DNA of 20,643 nucleotides from Anammoximicrobium sp032229885 (lineage in GTDB: Bacteria; Planctomycetota; Planctomycetia; Pirellulales; Pirellulaceae), in NCBI GenBank assembly GCA_032229885.1, contig JAVYAJ010000159.1, forward strand, positions 1 through 20,643. Direction: 5' to 3'. The position numbers were made by a program, and so were the translations under genes. This document shows positions 1 through 9,093 of the stretch, piece after piece. A model generated the notes under the pieces. That model saw only the letters and a list, made by a program, of their open reading frames with translations. It had not been told where the DNA came from and searched no databases. Numbering within the stretch: position 1 is the stretch's first letter; every line of letters starts with the position of its first letter.

Positions 1-3000
1 CGTCGCCCGTCGGCCCGGTGGGCACGACGCCTTGGTCGTCGCTGAGCGTGACGTCCGTCAACGGCGTGTTGCCTGGGTTGGTCACCGTGTACGTCCAGGT
101 GACCAGACTGTTCACGGGGATCAACGGGCCCGGCGCGTCGTCCGCATCGATCCCGTTGGTGCTCTTTTCGAGGCGGATTTCCGGAGCGAGGCGAAAGAAG
201 ATCACAACATCGTTGCCGTCGCCACCCCGATAAGAAATCACGGCGTCTAGGCCGGAGTTGAGAAAGTTCGGCAACGACGCGCCTTCGGGCAGCCCTGCGA
301 ACGTACCGATTACCGGGTCATTATCGTCATTGCGAATGATTACGTACTGGTCAGTCAACTGAGGCACGTAACCGTTGAACGAACTCACGTGCAGCGTGGC
401 ATTTTCCAAGCGAACCTCGCCCGTGACATTCATCTGGCCGTGATTTGTGATCGCGTTGCCGGGGGTATTTCCTCCGATGGCGATGTCCAGCGATGAACCG
501 GCTCGCATCGTATAGTCGCCGTTTTGGATCAAAATCCCGGGGCTGCTGCCACTCGGAACGTGTGCGCCGCCCGGAGCGACGGTCGAACCGACTCCGCCGA
601 TCAGCATGCCCGTCACCGTGCCGGTTCCCTTGAGCGTCTGGCTGTTTGCCAGGATCATCGTGCCACTGAGAGGCGGACTGCCCAAACGGGTCACATCGAA
701 AGAAGTGCCGAACTGGACGTCGATGACGTTCGCTTTGGAGATGATGTTGTTCGATGTGGAATTGTCCAGCGCCAGCGTATCCTCCGCGATGATGACCGAG
801 CCGGTGAATGTGCTGTCGGCGGTCAGCGTCAGCGCGCCGCCTCCTTGTTTCCGTAGTCCTCCGTCGCGCAAGGCGCCCAGCGTCGGATCGTGGATCAGCG
901 GGCGCTGGACGCGGGCGTCGAGGCCTCGCGTATCGACGATCGCTCCACCGGCTTCGATCACCCCGCGCCAGATCAGGTTGCCGCCGGCCCCTGGGTCAAG
1001 CTGAATGTCATCCAAGAGGATTGCGCCATTCGATTTGGGTTTGAGCAGTCCGCCGTCGAATCGCAGCTCGAGCGCGTGCTGCCACGACTGCGTTCCCGGG
1101 CCTGTTCGATGGAGGAATATGCGATCCGTAATCAGCGTCCCGCCTGCGTCCAGGTTGATCGTCAGACTGTCATCTTGCGCATCCGCGGCGTCGCTGGCAG
1201 TCTGATGGACGATCTCGGCAACGGTCAGGACTCCTCCACTCAGGTTGACAACGGCCGCCCCCTTTTCCAAATGCTGTAACCGGCCGTCCAAGACGTCCAC
1301 CGTCCCACCAGTGACGCTGACGATCGGGCTGCCACCATCTTTGCCGACGATGAAGTCGCGATCGATCTTGACTTGAGCATTCGCACCCGTGAAATTGACA
1401 CGAGGCGTGCCTCCATCTATGCCAGCGATGAAGTCTCGCTTGACGCGAACTAGCGTGTTGATGTCGACCGTCGGACTGCCTGCGTTGTAGCCCGCGATGA
1501 AATCGCGTTCCACGATCACGTGGGTTGCGGCGCCGCTCAGATTGACGATGGCGCCAGCGTTGCCGGCGATTTTCAGGTCGACGCCTACGTTCAATTCGCC
1601 GCCGGTCATGACGAGCTGTGCCGTAGGCAGCGCGGGCAGGTCTGGCAGATATCCAATCACGGCGGAGCCTGTGGTCGTCACGACGGCATCGCCGGTGATG
1701 TTGAGCACCGCTCGTTGGACGAATAAGCTCGCCGGGCCGTAAGAACTGTTCGAGGGACCGGCTATAGCCTCGTCGATCAGCCGCAGCGTGCCCGTGGACA
1801 CGTCCAACGTGCCCCCGAGCACAAACAGGACGGCCAACTCGTTCGTACCCGAGGTTGTGAAGCTCAGCTTGCCGGATCCTAACTTTTCGAAGCGTCCGTA
1901 CCCGCGCAACGGCGTGGCAAACTCGACATCATTCCCGTTGGTGTCGACCATCGACCGAACCGTCGCCGGACCTGTGACGATCCGGTGGGATAGGTCCTCG
2001 GTGATTCCCGCTCCATATTTCAGCGTGGCGTCGTCAAGGTATCGAATGTCTCCGCTGCTGCCCAGCGCGCGGGGATGCCGGATTTCAATGACGCCTGCAT
2101 TGAACTGGTTCGTATTGTCATCGAACCACGTCCCGCCCGTATACGTGTTCTCGTTTCCCAAGACCAACGTACCGGCGCGACGTTTGATCAGGCTGTCGGC
2201 TCCCGTTCCATTGTCGCGGATCACGCCGTTGTAGGTGAGTGTGCGGTTTTCATCCACGGCGATTCCGCCGCTCCCGGAGCCATTGGGATCGCCCAACGCG
2301 ATTCCTCGATTTGACGCGAGTTCGAAAGTCCCACGAGCGCGAAGCGTGCCGCGCAGCTCGATATGTCCGGAGGTCGGCGTCGCGGGCGCGATGCCCAACC
2401 CGCTGTCGGCCATGATGCCAAGCTCTCCCGCTTCGATCTGGACCCCGCCGCGGAAGGTATTTGTCCCGCCCAGCGTCAACAAACCCGTCCCTGTCTTCAC
2501 CAGGCGCGCCGGCCACGCGCCCCGCTCGGAGATCTGGCCGTTGAAGGTCAACTCGAACGCGCCGACGACGTCGATCGTTCCCGTACCTGGCCCAGACTGG
2601 CTGCCGATCTGAACCGTTCGACTGGCCGACAAGACGAATGATTGGTTTGCCCGAAGTACGCCGCCATCGATCACCAACAGGTTGGGCGTCGCTCCCAGAC
2701 GGTTGTCTTGATTGATTCCCAACACGCCTTCACTGATCACGGTCGGCCCGGTGTACGAATTGGCGCGACTCAGTTGTACCACGCCCGCCGTGGTCTTGTT
2801 CAAGCCCACCGTTCCGCCCAACGCTGCCGCGACGGTTCCGTTATGAACCTGAAACGTGGTGGCACTCGTGAGCGTTCCGCCTCCGGAGATCTGACCGTCC
2901 GTCAACGTCACGCCCGCCACCGTATCGTCCAGCGCGCTCGCGAATCCCAGCTCGAAGTTTCCACCATTGCTGATCTCGAGCCACGAGCGGTCGTCGATTA

Positions 3001-4045
3001 GATTGGCCGCCCCGAGGCTCAATACGCCGCCGGCAAGATGGATCGTGTTTGCTCCGACGCTCAATGCATTACTGATCGCAACCCTATTCTGCCCTCCGTC
3101 GCTCTCGCGAATGAACAGATCGCCGTCTACCGTGCCGCGCACGTTATTGAGCGCAGTTGTCAACGGTTCGCCAGACGAGCCGACGGCGCCGTGAGTGTCC
3201 AGCCAGAGCGTTCCGCCCCGCACATCGACCCCATCGCCCGGCGCGCTGGTGATCGAGCCGGTGCTGAGTCGTAGAGTCGCACTGCTGGCAATCCGCAACT
3301 GGCCGGAGAATATTGCGTCTCCGCCCCGCAGCGTCAGTCCAAACGACTTGCTGGACAAATCGATCGCCCCCGATCCGCCCACGTAGATCGTGCCCGTCCC
3401 ACCCGCAGCCCCGATGACGACTCCGGCGTTAGCGGTCAACCGGCTCAACTCGGCCGCGGACAAATTGAAATCGCCCAGCGGATCGTTCAGGCCGATCGTT
3501 CGCCCGGACGACGCGGGCTGCAACGTCATCCCGCCGTTGGCGGTGACATTGGCTTGGATGTTGATGCTGTCGGCGGTGACCGAAAGGCTGTTGCCACCAA
3601 AACTGGACAGGCCCGCCACGGTGACCGACCCGGCCGCGGGCTGGTCGAGTGCGACGATAAAATCCGCGGCATAGGCGTTTCCGCCGCTGGCATTGAACGT
3701 CACCGCACAGCCGGCTGCGGAATCGGTGATCTCGACGGTCGTGAAAGCCGCGGCCATCACGGTCAGCGTGCTCGCGCCGTTGCCGCTGACATTGCCCGAG
3801 TTCGCGCCGGACCAGACGCCAGAGCCGCTCAACGTCAGCGCATAGGTGGGGCCGCTCGCGACGATGCCGACGGTCTCCGATGCCGTGTTCAGATCGATCC
3901 GGAGCGTCTGCCCGACTTCGGCGAAGGCGGCCAGCAGGCGGCGGCCTTCCAGCGGCTCGAACATCAGTCTTCGGCGCCGCCCTAACCGAACCAGACAACG
4001 GCGACGCGGCGCGGCACGGGAAACGAGCGCGAGTCTCGAACACAT
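1..4045 (-). CDS. Giant LEPR-XLL / autotransporter-repeat surface protein (3' end outside window)
   Basis: This is an open frame of 1348 codons running off the left edge. The ATG at 4045 follows an AGGAGAG ribosome site. The N-terminus is Arg-rich and has FEPLEGRRLLA at about residues 29-39, the LEPR-XLL motif of exported planctomycete proteins. The rest is Gly/Thr/Asn/Val-rich beta-helix sequence with several copies of the autotransporter-associated beta-strand repeat (a pattern like KTGTGLLTLGGTNTFRGG), near residues 415-450, 513-540, 618-660 and 1063-1092. A tandem RDFIAG repeat lies at about residues 825-920. Near the window edge (residues about 1311-1342) it changes to LVTWTYTVTNPGNTPLTDV, a DUF11-like Ig-type repeat, so the protein probably continues as a stalk. 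It is inferred to be a secreted or cell-surface adhesin or structural protein. No classical signal peptide is visible, and the C-terminal anchor is not in the window. Confidence 0.88.
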   Translation of the reverse strand, partial: MCSRLALVSRAAPRRRCLVRLGRRRRLMFEPLEGRRLLAAFAEVGQTLRIDLNTASETVGIVASGPTYALTLSGSGVWSGANSGNVSGNGASTLTVMAAAFTTVEITDSAAGCAVTFNASGGNAYAADFIVALDQPAAGSVTVAGLSSFGGNSLSVTADSINIQANVTANGGMTLQPASSGRTIGLNDPLGDFNLSAAELSRLTANAGVVIGAAGGTGTIYVGGSGAIDLSSKSFGLTLRGGDAIFSGQLRIASSATLRLSTGSITSAPGDGVDVRGGTLWLDTHGAVGSSGEPLTTALNNVRGTVDGDLFIRESDGGQNRVAISNALSVGANTIHLAGGVLSLGAANLIDDRSWLEISNGGNFELGFASALDDTVAGVTLTDGQISGGGTLTSATTFQVHNGTVAAALGGTVGLNKTTAGVVQLSRANSYTGPTVISEGVLGINQDNRLGATPNLLVIDGGVLRANQSFVLSASRTVQIGSQSGPGTGTIDVVGAFELTFNGQISERGAWPARLVKTGTGLLTLGGTNTFRGGVQIEAGELGIMADSGLGIAPATPTSGHIELRGTLRARGTFELASNRGIALGDPNGSGSGGIAVDENRTLTYNGVIRDNGTGADSLIKRRAGTLVLGNENTYTGGTWFDDNTNQFNAGVIEIRHPRALGSSGDIRYLDDATLKYGAGITEDLSHRIVTGPATVRSMVDTNGNDVEFATPLRGYGRFEKLGSGKLSFTTSGTNELAVLFVLGGTLDVSTGTLRLIDEAIAGPSNSSYGPASLFVQRAVLNITGDAVVTTTGSAVIGYLPDLPALPTAQLVMTGGELNVGVDLKIAGNAGAIVNLSGAATHVIVERDFIAGYNAGSPTVDINTLVRVKRDFIAGIDGGTPRVNFTGANAQVKIDRDFIVGKDGGSPIVSVTGGTVDVLDGRLQHLEKGAAVVNLSGGVLTVAEIVHQTASDAADAQDDSLTINLDAGGTLITDRIFLHRTGPGTQSWQHALELRFDGGLLKPKSNGAILLDDIQLDPGAGGNLIWRGVIEAGGAIVDTRGLDARVQRPLIHDPTLGALRDGGLRKQGGGALTLTADSTFTGSVIIAEDTLALDNSTSNNIISKANVIDVQFGTSFDVTRLGSPPLSGTMILANSQTLKGTGTVTGMLIGGVGSTVAPGGAHVPSGSSPGILIQNGDYTMRAGSSLDIAIGGNTPGNAITNHGQMNVTGEVRLENATLHVSSFNGYVPQLTDQYVIIRNDDNDPVIGTFAGLPEGASLPNFLNSGLDAVISYRGGDGNDVVIFFRLAPEIRLEKSTNGIDADDAPGPLIPVNSLVTWTYTVTNPGNTPLTDVTLSDDQGVVPTGPTGD

Positions 4046-4915
4046 GTTGTGAATCTCTCCTGGCCGAAAGCGTTCGACGGGTGTCACGCGTGGCCGCGCG
4101 ATCAAGCTAGAGGGCGCCTCGTTTGAGGACCACGAGACAGCTTGACAGCCACCAGCATGTCTTGTCCGTACACCTCGCAGACGGGCCCGTGCGATCGTAC
4201 GAGTCTGGTTGCCTAGCGCGCACCACAAGGTGGCAAGTAGAAAGACGGCATAACGCTAAAAGTCGTCGCCACCCGCGCATACTAACTTAACTGGCAATGT
4301 GAAGGATTCAACGGAGGTTCAGCAAGAATCCGAGTTATTTGCCGGCGGGCCAACCCTTGGTTTTCGGTGAATCGTTGTTCGTCCGCCTTCGATCGGTTGC
4401 CGACGTACCCAGCGGGGCCATCGTCGGAGCGGGCGCGTGCGCGCAAGAGACGAGGCGAATTAGAGTGTTACGATAGAAGTCCTAGGCGTCAAGCATGCCC
4501 CTTGACGCGATGGGTGGCGATCGGCGAGGATCACACGCGACACGTACGTGCGTAGACGAAGGCCGTTACAGATGCCTCCAGCGGATCCTACCTGCCACGC
4601 GAGCTCGGGCAACGCCGGGCGCCAGCGCGTCGTCCAATCATCACTTTCGGGTTGTCGCACTCGCCAGAGCACGGAATCCCGGCAGCCTGACAATCGCGGC
4701 TACCCCAACATTTAGCATTGACGTTGCAATAGGACCGAAGACCGTGACCGTGCATTTTGGCCGTGGGCCACATTCACCATGTTGACCGCAGGCCAGCGAC
4801 CACTGTCGCCTAAGGTCTTGGGTGGCGGCGCCTCGTGCTTGATGGACAGTGCGGCGGGCAACCTGTGGCGTGTCGCCGCCTGCGAGGCGCCCCGCACCTG
4901 CGCTGGCTGCGCGTC
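4046..4915. other. 870-base intergenic gap between glgC and the giant surface protein gene
   Basis: No convincing gene was found on either strand; the short open frames here have no ribosome site and no recognisable protein. The stretch holds an 8-base perfect inverted repeat (4486-4508), a CACGTACGTG palindrome (4541-4550) and a locally AT-richer patch at about 4255-4375. That patch is the likeliest place for a promoter of the minus-strand surface protein gene, but I could not fix good -35 and -10 boxes. No hairpin followed by a T-run closes glgC. Confidence 0.5.
4486..4508. repeat. Perfect 8-base inverted repeat with 7-base loop
   Basis: GCGTCAAG at 4486-4493 and CTTGACGC at 4501-4508 are exact reverse complements around a 7-base loop. 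On the minus strand the left arm contains TTGACG, which resembles a -35 box, but no good -10 box lies at the right distance. There is no T-run, so it is not an intrinsic terminator. It could be an operator or an RNA hairpin; function is unknown. Confidence 0.4.
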
Positions 4916-6163
4916 TCAGGTCGTGCGCGCAAAGACGTCGGCCAGATTGTCCAGCGGCGGGATTACCACGATCCCGGCGGGCGTCACCGTGAAACCGCGT
5001 CGTCGTTCGAGCTCGAGATCCTCGCCGACCGTCTGCCCTTCGGGAATCCGCACCCCTTTTTCGATGATCGCCCGCCGGACCGTCGCGCGGCGGCCGATGA
5101 ACACGTCGTCGAACAGCACGGACTCTTCGACATGGGCGTAACTATTGACGCGAACGCGGGGGCCCAAGATGCTGCTGACGACGCGGCCGCCCGAGACGAT
5201 GCAGCCCGAACAGACGATGCTGTCCAAGGCATGACCTTTGCGCTGAGGATCTTCTTTGCCGCTGAACACAAATTTGGGCGGGGGCAGGATTCGTTCGAGC
5301 GTTCGGATCGGCCACTGGTCGTCGTACATGTTCAATTCCGGTTCGACGGCGATCAAATCCATGTGTGCGGCGTAGTAGGCATCCAGCGTGCCCACGTCCC
5401 GCCAGTAGGCCTTCGTCTCGGCGTTGCGACTGCGAAACGGAAACGCCATCACTCGATGCGAATTGATGATCGTTGGGAGGATGTTTCGACCAAAGTCGTG
5501 CGCACTGTCCTTGCTGTTGGCGTCTTCCAACAAAAGTTCGAACAGCAGCCGGGCGGGAAAGACGTAGATTCCCATCGACGCGAGGCAGTGCGTCGGCGTG
5601 CCCGGAATGGTCCGCGGATCCGCCGGTTTTTCATCGAATCCGATCACGCGGTTCTGTTCATCGACCTGCATCACGCCGAACTGAGTGGCGTCCTGCTTGG
5701 GAACGAGCAGTGCGCCGACCGTAACGTCCGCCCTTTGGCCGCGGTGATAATCGATCATCGTGGCGTAGTCCATCTGGTAGACGTGGTCTCCCGCCAGGAT
5801 CACAACGTACTCGGGGCGTTCTTTCTCGATCGTGTAGATGTTCTGATAGACTGCGTCCGCCGTTCCTCGATACCAATCCGCGTAGATCCGTTGCTGGGGA
5901 GGCACGACATCGATGAATTCGCCCAGTTCGCTGCAGACGAACCGTCGCCAGCCCAGGTTGACGTGCCGATCCAGGCTCATCGACTTGAACTGCGTCAGCA
6001 GGAGCACGCGGCGAAAGCCGCTGTTCAGGCAGTTGGACAGCGTAAAGTCGATGATCCGGTACGCGCCGCCGAACGGCACCGCCGGTTTCGCCCGATCGCG
6101 CGTCAGCGGCTCTAATCGTTCGCCTCGACCGCCTGCCAAAATCACCGCCAGCATGTTTCGCAT
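4916..6163 (-). CDS. glgC: Glucose-1-phosphate adenylyltransferase (ADP-glucose pyrophosphorylase)
   Basis: The product makes ADP-glucose from ATP and glucose 1-phosphate, the committed step of bacterial glycogen synthesis in the cytosol. The 415-residue protein has the nucleotidyltransferase fold with LAGGRGERLEPLTRDRAKP (about residues 9-27), FGGAYRIIDFTLSN (31-44), WYRGTADAVYQN (97-108), the metal-binding AGDHVYQMDY (Asp126), the sugar-phosphate-binding FDEKP (Lys179) and YWRDVGT (253-259). A C-terminal left-handed beta-helix follows. Length and motif order are normal for GlgC. The ATG at 6163 is chosen because GGAGG at 6170-6174 sits six bases upstream; a GTG at 6184 would add seven residues but would place the ribosome site inside the gene. 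No other glycogen genes are in the window. Regulation by metabolites is known for the family and was not assessed here. Confidence 0.95.
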   Translation of the reverse strand: MRNMLAVILAGGRGERLEPLTRDRAKPAVPFGGAYRIIDFTLSNCLNSGFRRVLLLTQFKSMSLDRHVNLGWRRFVCSELGEFIDVVPPQQRIYADWYRGTADAVYQNIYTIEKERPEYVVILAGDHVYQMDYATMIDYHRGQRADVTVGALLVPKQDATQFGVMQVDEQNRVIGFDEKPADPRTIPGTPTHCLASMGIYVFPARLLFELLLEDANSKDSAHDFGRNILPTIINSHRVMAFPFRSRNAETKAYWRDVGTLDAYYAAHMDLIAVEPELNMYDDQWPIRTLERILPPPKFVFSGKEDPQRKGHALDSIVCSGCIVSGGRVVSSILGPRVRVNSYAHVEESVLFDDVFIGRRATVRRAIIEKGVRIPEGQTVGEDLELERRRGFTVTPAGIVVIPPLDNLADVFARTT

Positions 6164-6280
6164 GTTGGACCTCCGGGACGGCACATTTCTCGTATCCAGG
6201 CGTGCGGCGTGCGCCGAGCCGGACCGTCATCCCTCTGCAAGCGTGTACGCCTGCGGGTCCGGCGTTCTTTGCCCGGCGTT

Positions 6281-6301
6281 CCGACGCGCCCGATGCGTCG
6301 G
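6281..6301. repeat. 7-base-stem hairpin between asnB and glgC
   Basis: CCGACGC at 6281-6287 and GCGTCGG at 6295-6301 pair perfectly around a 7-base loop. The hairpin lies 69 bases after the asnB stop codon and about 120 bases before the glgC start. No T-run follows on the minus strand, so it is at best a Rho-dependent or transcript-stabilising structure. It could also be chance in GC-rich DNA. Confidence 0.3.
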
Positions 6302-6369
6302 CCAGCGCGCTAGCCGTCATCGGTCAGTAAACCGTTGCCTCACGGTGCATTCTAGCGTTTTCCCACGTG

Positions 6370-8295
6370 TCAGAAACCCGTGTTGGCGCCCCAACGCTGC
6401 AGCCACAATTCGAGCACCAGCAACGACCACAGGCGGTAACAATGGTTGACTCGTCCCTGCTGGTGCTCGTCGACCATCTGTCGCAGCGCCTCGGGCCGGA
6501 AAAATTGGCGACAGTGCGCCGACGGGCTCAGCAGCACGTCCTGCGTCAATGGCCGCAGCTCGTCGCGAAACCAATGTTCCAGCGGGACGCCGAAACCCAT
6601 CTTGCGGCGCGTCCAGATCTCGCGCGGCAAGCGATCGCCAAAGGCGCGATACAGAATGCGTTTGCCTTGGCCGTTCTGAAATTTCCAACCGACCGGAAAT
6701 GATGCGGCCAGTTCGATCACTCGATAATCGAGGAACGGCTGACGGCATTCGAGCGAGTGGGCCATCGAGGCAATGTCGACTTTGGTCATCAGGTCGCAGG
6801 GCAAATACGTGACCAGGTCGGCCAAGGAAAAGGCCGTCACCGGATCACGCCCCGCGGCGCGGGCCAGCGCCGCCCGTAGAAATTCTCCCGGATCCGAATC
6901 CGACACGGCCATCCGAAAATCGTCGTTGTACAACGCTTGTCGGGCGGCCGCGTTGAAGATGCCCACCCAGTCCAGGTAACGTCGATCGGGCGGTGTGCGC
7001 AACACTTCGCAAAATCGTTTGAACCGTCGAAGCGTCGATTTCTGTCGCGACGGCGCGGGCAGGCGCTGCCAGATCGTCGAGCCGAACAGCCAGCGCAACG
7101 GCCACAACTGATCCAGCCGCGCGGCCAGCGCCACCGCTTTATAACGCGGATAGCCGGCGAACAGTTCGTCGCCGCCGTCGCCGCTGAGCGCTACGGTCAC
7201 ATGCCGTCGCGTCAACTGCGAGACATACCAAGTGGGGATGGCCGAGCTGTCGGCAAACGGCTCGTCGTAGTGCCAGATCAACTGAGGCAGGATCTGCACG
7301 CCGTCCGGCGTGACCTGGAATTCATGGTGGTCGGTTCCCAGATGGGCCGCGACCAGCCGGGCATAGCGCGTCTCGTCGTATTCGGCGACCGGAAACCCGA
7401 TGGAAAACGTCTGCAACGGCCGACTCGAGCGGCGCTGGGCGATGGCCGCGATCAGCGACGAATCGATGCCGCCGGACAGAAACGCTCCCAGCGGAACCTC
7501 ACTCTGCAGCCGCAAAGCGACGGCCGATTCGAGCGTCTCGCGCAACCGATCGATCGCCTCGGCCTCCGACATCCGCGACTGGGCGTTGAAGTCCGGCTGC
7601 CAGTACGGCTGGACGACCAGACGATCGTCGCTATAGACGGCATGATGGCCCGGCGGCAGCTTGCGGATAGCGCGGAAAATCGTGCGCGGATGAGGCACGT
7701 ATTGGTAGGTCAGGTATTCGTCCAGCGCGATCGGATCCAAATCGCGCGGCGTGCCGGGAATCTCGAGCAGACTCTTCAGCTCGCTGGCAAAACAGAGCCT
7801 GCCAGGCTCGTGGCGGTAGACCAACGGTTTCTTGCCGACGCGGTCGCGTCCCAGCACCAAACGCCGCTGACGCGCGTCCCAGATCGCCACGGCAAACATG
7901 CCGTTCAGATGCGCAAAGCACGCGGGCCCTTCGTCCTCGTAGAGATGGACCATTGTCTCCGTGTCGCTGGAGGTGGTGAAACGATGGCCCCGGTTTTCCA
8001 GGCGGCGACGCAGCTCCTGAAAATTGTAGATCTCGCCATTGAAGACGATCCAGATCGTGCCGTCCTCGTTGGACATCGGCTGGCGACCACCGACCAAATC
8101 GATGATCGATAGTCGGCGGAATCCCAAACCGACTCCGGGCCGCGCTTCGGCGGGCGGCTCGAATCGACACTCGCTCTGATAGTACCCCTCGTCATCCGGA
8201 CCTCGATGACGCAGGACGTCCGTCATGCGCTCCAGCAGCGACCGATCCAAGGCCAACTGGGGAGTGTTCCAGACTGCGCCGGTAATGCCGCACAC
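6370..8295 (-). CDS. asnB: Asparagine synthetase (glutamine-hydrolysing)
   Basis: The 641-residue class II amidotransferase uses glutamine and ATP to make asparagine from aspartate. It begins MCGITG, so Cys2 becomes the N-terminal nucleophile of the glutaminase domain once Met is removed. This fixes the GTG start at 8295 although the ribosome site is weak. Glutaminase motifs include FRRLSIIDL (59-67), FNGEIYN (85-91) and SSDTET (109-114). The synthetase domain carries the ATP-binding P-loop LSGGIDSS at 273-280 and the motif ALSGDGGDELFAGYPRY. It lies upstream of glgC on the same strand, 206 bases from the glgC start. Family members also modify sugars or peptides in exopolysaccharide or lasso-peptide clusters, but no such genes are nearby, so asparagine synthesis is the simplest reading. 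Confidence 0.92.
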   Translation of the reverse strand: MCGITGAVWNTPQLALDRSLLERMTDVLRHRGPDDEGYYQSECRFEPPAEARPGVGLGFRRLSIIDLVGGRQPMSNEDGTIWIVFNGEIYNFQELRRRLENRGHRFTTSSDTETMVHLYEDEGPACFAHLNGMFAVAIWDARQRRLVLGRDRVGKKPLVYRHEPGRLCFASELKSLLEIPGTPRDLDPIALDEYLTYQYVPHPRTIFRAIRKLPPGHHAVYSDDRLVVQPYWQPDFNAQSRMSEAEAIDRLRETLESAVALRLQSEVPLGAFLSGGIDSSLIAAIAQRRSSRPLQTFSIGFPVAEYDETRYARLVAAHLGTDHHEFQVTPDGVQILPQLIWHYDEPFADSSAIPTWYVSQLTRRHVTVALSGDGGDELFAGYPRYKAVALAARLDQLWPLRWLFGSTIWQRLPAPSRQKSTLRRFKRFCEVLRTPPDRRYLDWVGIFNAAARQALYNDDFRMAVSDSDPGEFLRAALARAAGRDPVTAFSLADLVTYLPCDLMTKVDIASMAHSLECRQPFLDYRVIELAASFPVGWKFQNGQGKRILYRAFGDRLPREIWTRRKMGFGVPLEHWFRDELRPLTQDVLLSPSAHCRQFFRPEALRQMVDEHQQGRVNHCYRLWSLLVLELWLQRWGANTGF

Positions 8296-8490
8296 GAAGG
8301 AGTTCCACTCGGATTGATGAAAGGGTGCTGGAATAGGCGGCCGAACCGCGATTGAGGCTTGTGGATGATCGAAGGCGTCGAACTGCGCTCGCGCCCTCAG
8401 CGACCGTGAATCGGGTCGATCGGCGGGGCGTTCGGCATCGCGACAGAAGCTCGTCCAAGCGGGTTCGGGCGACCGTCGTACACCGCGTTG
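8296..8490. other. 195-base spacer between HIT gene and asnB
   Basis: No gene or RNA gene is recognised. Neither a clear intrinsic terminator for the HIT gene nor a strong promoter for asnB is visible, so read-through from the HIT gene remains possible. Confidence 0.4.
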
Positions 8491-8835
8491 CTAGCCGGGC
8501 GGCCAGCCCAGCGGACGGCCGCCGAGCAGATGGATGTGCAGATGATCCACAACCTGGCCCGCATCGGGTCCGCAATTGACGACCAGCCGGTAACCGGTGC
8601 CCAGTCCCAGTTGCCGTGCGATCTTTGCGGCCGCCAGCAGCAGATGGCCGGCAACCGACTGGTCCGCGGCCTGGAGATCGTCCGTCGATCGGATCTCCTG
8701 TTTGGGGATCAGCAGCACGTGGACCGGTGCTTGAGGGCTGATGTCCCGGAAAGCCAAGCATGCGTCATCTTCATAGACGATGTCTGCCGGAATCTCGCGG
8801 TCGATGATACGTTTGAAAATAGTCTTGTCTGCCAT
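8491..8835 (-). CDS. HIT-family nucleotide-binding hydrolase (HinT-like)
   Basis: This 114-residue protein is a histidine-triad hydrolase of the HinT branch, which cleaves purine nucleoside phosphoramidates and aminoacyl-adenylates. The N-terminal TIFKRIIDREIPADIVYEDD and the central HVLLIPKQEI are typical of the family. The catalytic triad HLHIHLL, following the pattern His-x-His-x-His, lies near the C-terminus in VDHLHIHLLGGR. Length and domain span match single-domain bacterial HinT proteins. The gene lies between the S1-like gene and asnB on the same strand, with about 258 and 195 bases on either side. The physiological substrate is unknown. Confidence 0.92.
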   Translation of the reverse strand: MADKTIFKRIIDREIPADIVYEDDACLAFRDISPQAPVHVLLIPKQEIRSTDDLQAADQSVAGHLLLAAAKIARQLGLGTGYRLVVNCGPDAGQVVDHLHIHLLGGRPLGWPPG

Positions 8836-9093
8836 CGCCCTGCTCTTTCCAAAAGCAATGCTTCGCGCGGATTGAACTAGCGCCTGCGAGGATGGGTTTC
8901 TGTCCGCCTATGTCGCACGGAACCAGCCCTTCACGGGGCAGTTCGTATCGTATGCCCGCTAATGCGTCTGCGCGCCAAACATCCGAACCGGATTAACGGG
9001 ACTGGCGCCAAGCTGGACAAGGCACGGTCCGCGACGGCGTCGCGCGGGCTGGACGGCGCATTGCGTCTCGCCGACCGTCTCGCCAAACGTGCC
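8836..9093. other. 258-base spacer between S1-like gene and HIT gene
   Basis: No gene was recognised. The spacer contains an 18-base sequence (8853-8870) that recurs with two mismatches at 18061-18078, a GCGACG-type short palindrome near 9030-9045, and a 5-base stem hairpin at 8981-8993. None is followed by a T-run. Confidence 0.4.
8853..8870. repeat. 18-base dispersed repeat, copy A
   Basis: The sequence AAGCAATGCTTCGCGCGG matches 18061-18078 at 16 of 18 positions. Both copies begin with a small palindrome (AAGC-NAT-GCTT). Copy A lies just upstream of the HIT gene. The pair may be a short dispersed element or coincidence. Confidence 0.3.

Noticed and set aside
3429..4043. Minus-strand frame of 204 codons starting at a GTG
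   Set aside because: It overlaps the start of the giant surface protein in another frame, and its product is Arg-rich without family features.
4835..6115. Long plus-strand frame of 426 codons
   Set aside because: It lies antisense to glgC, which has every expected motif; the plus-strand product is Arg/Asp/His-rich and resembles no family.
6937..8112. Plus-strand frame of 391 codons
   Set aside because: It is the complement of the asnB coding sequence, a common artefact of GC-rich codon bias.
4916..8295. Exopolysaccharide or exosortase-type cluster suggested by an AsnB-like amidotransferase
   Set aside because: No glycosyltransferase, exosortase or polymerase genes are nearby; GlgC and AsnB have ordinary housekeeping explanations.
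8975..8995. tRNA T-arm-like sequence (GGTTCG in a short stem)
   Set aside because: No acceptor stem, anticodon arm or D-arm could be placed around it.
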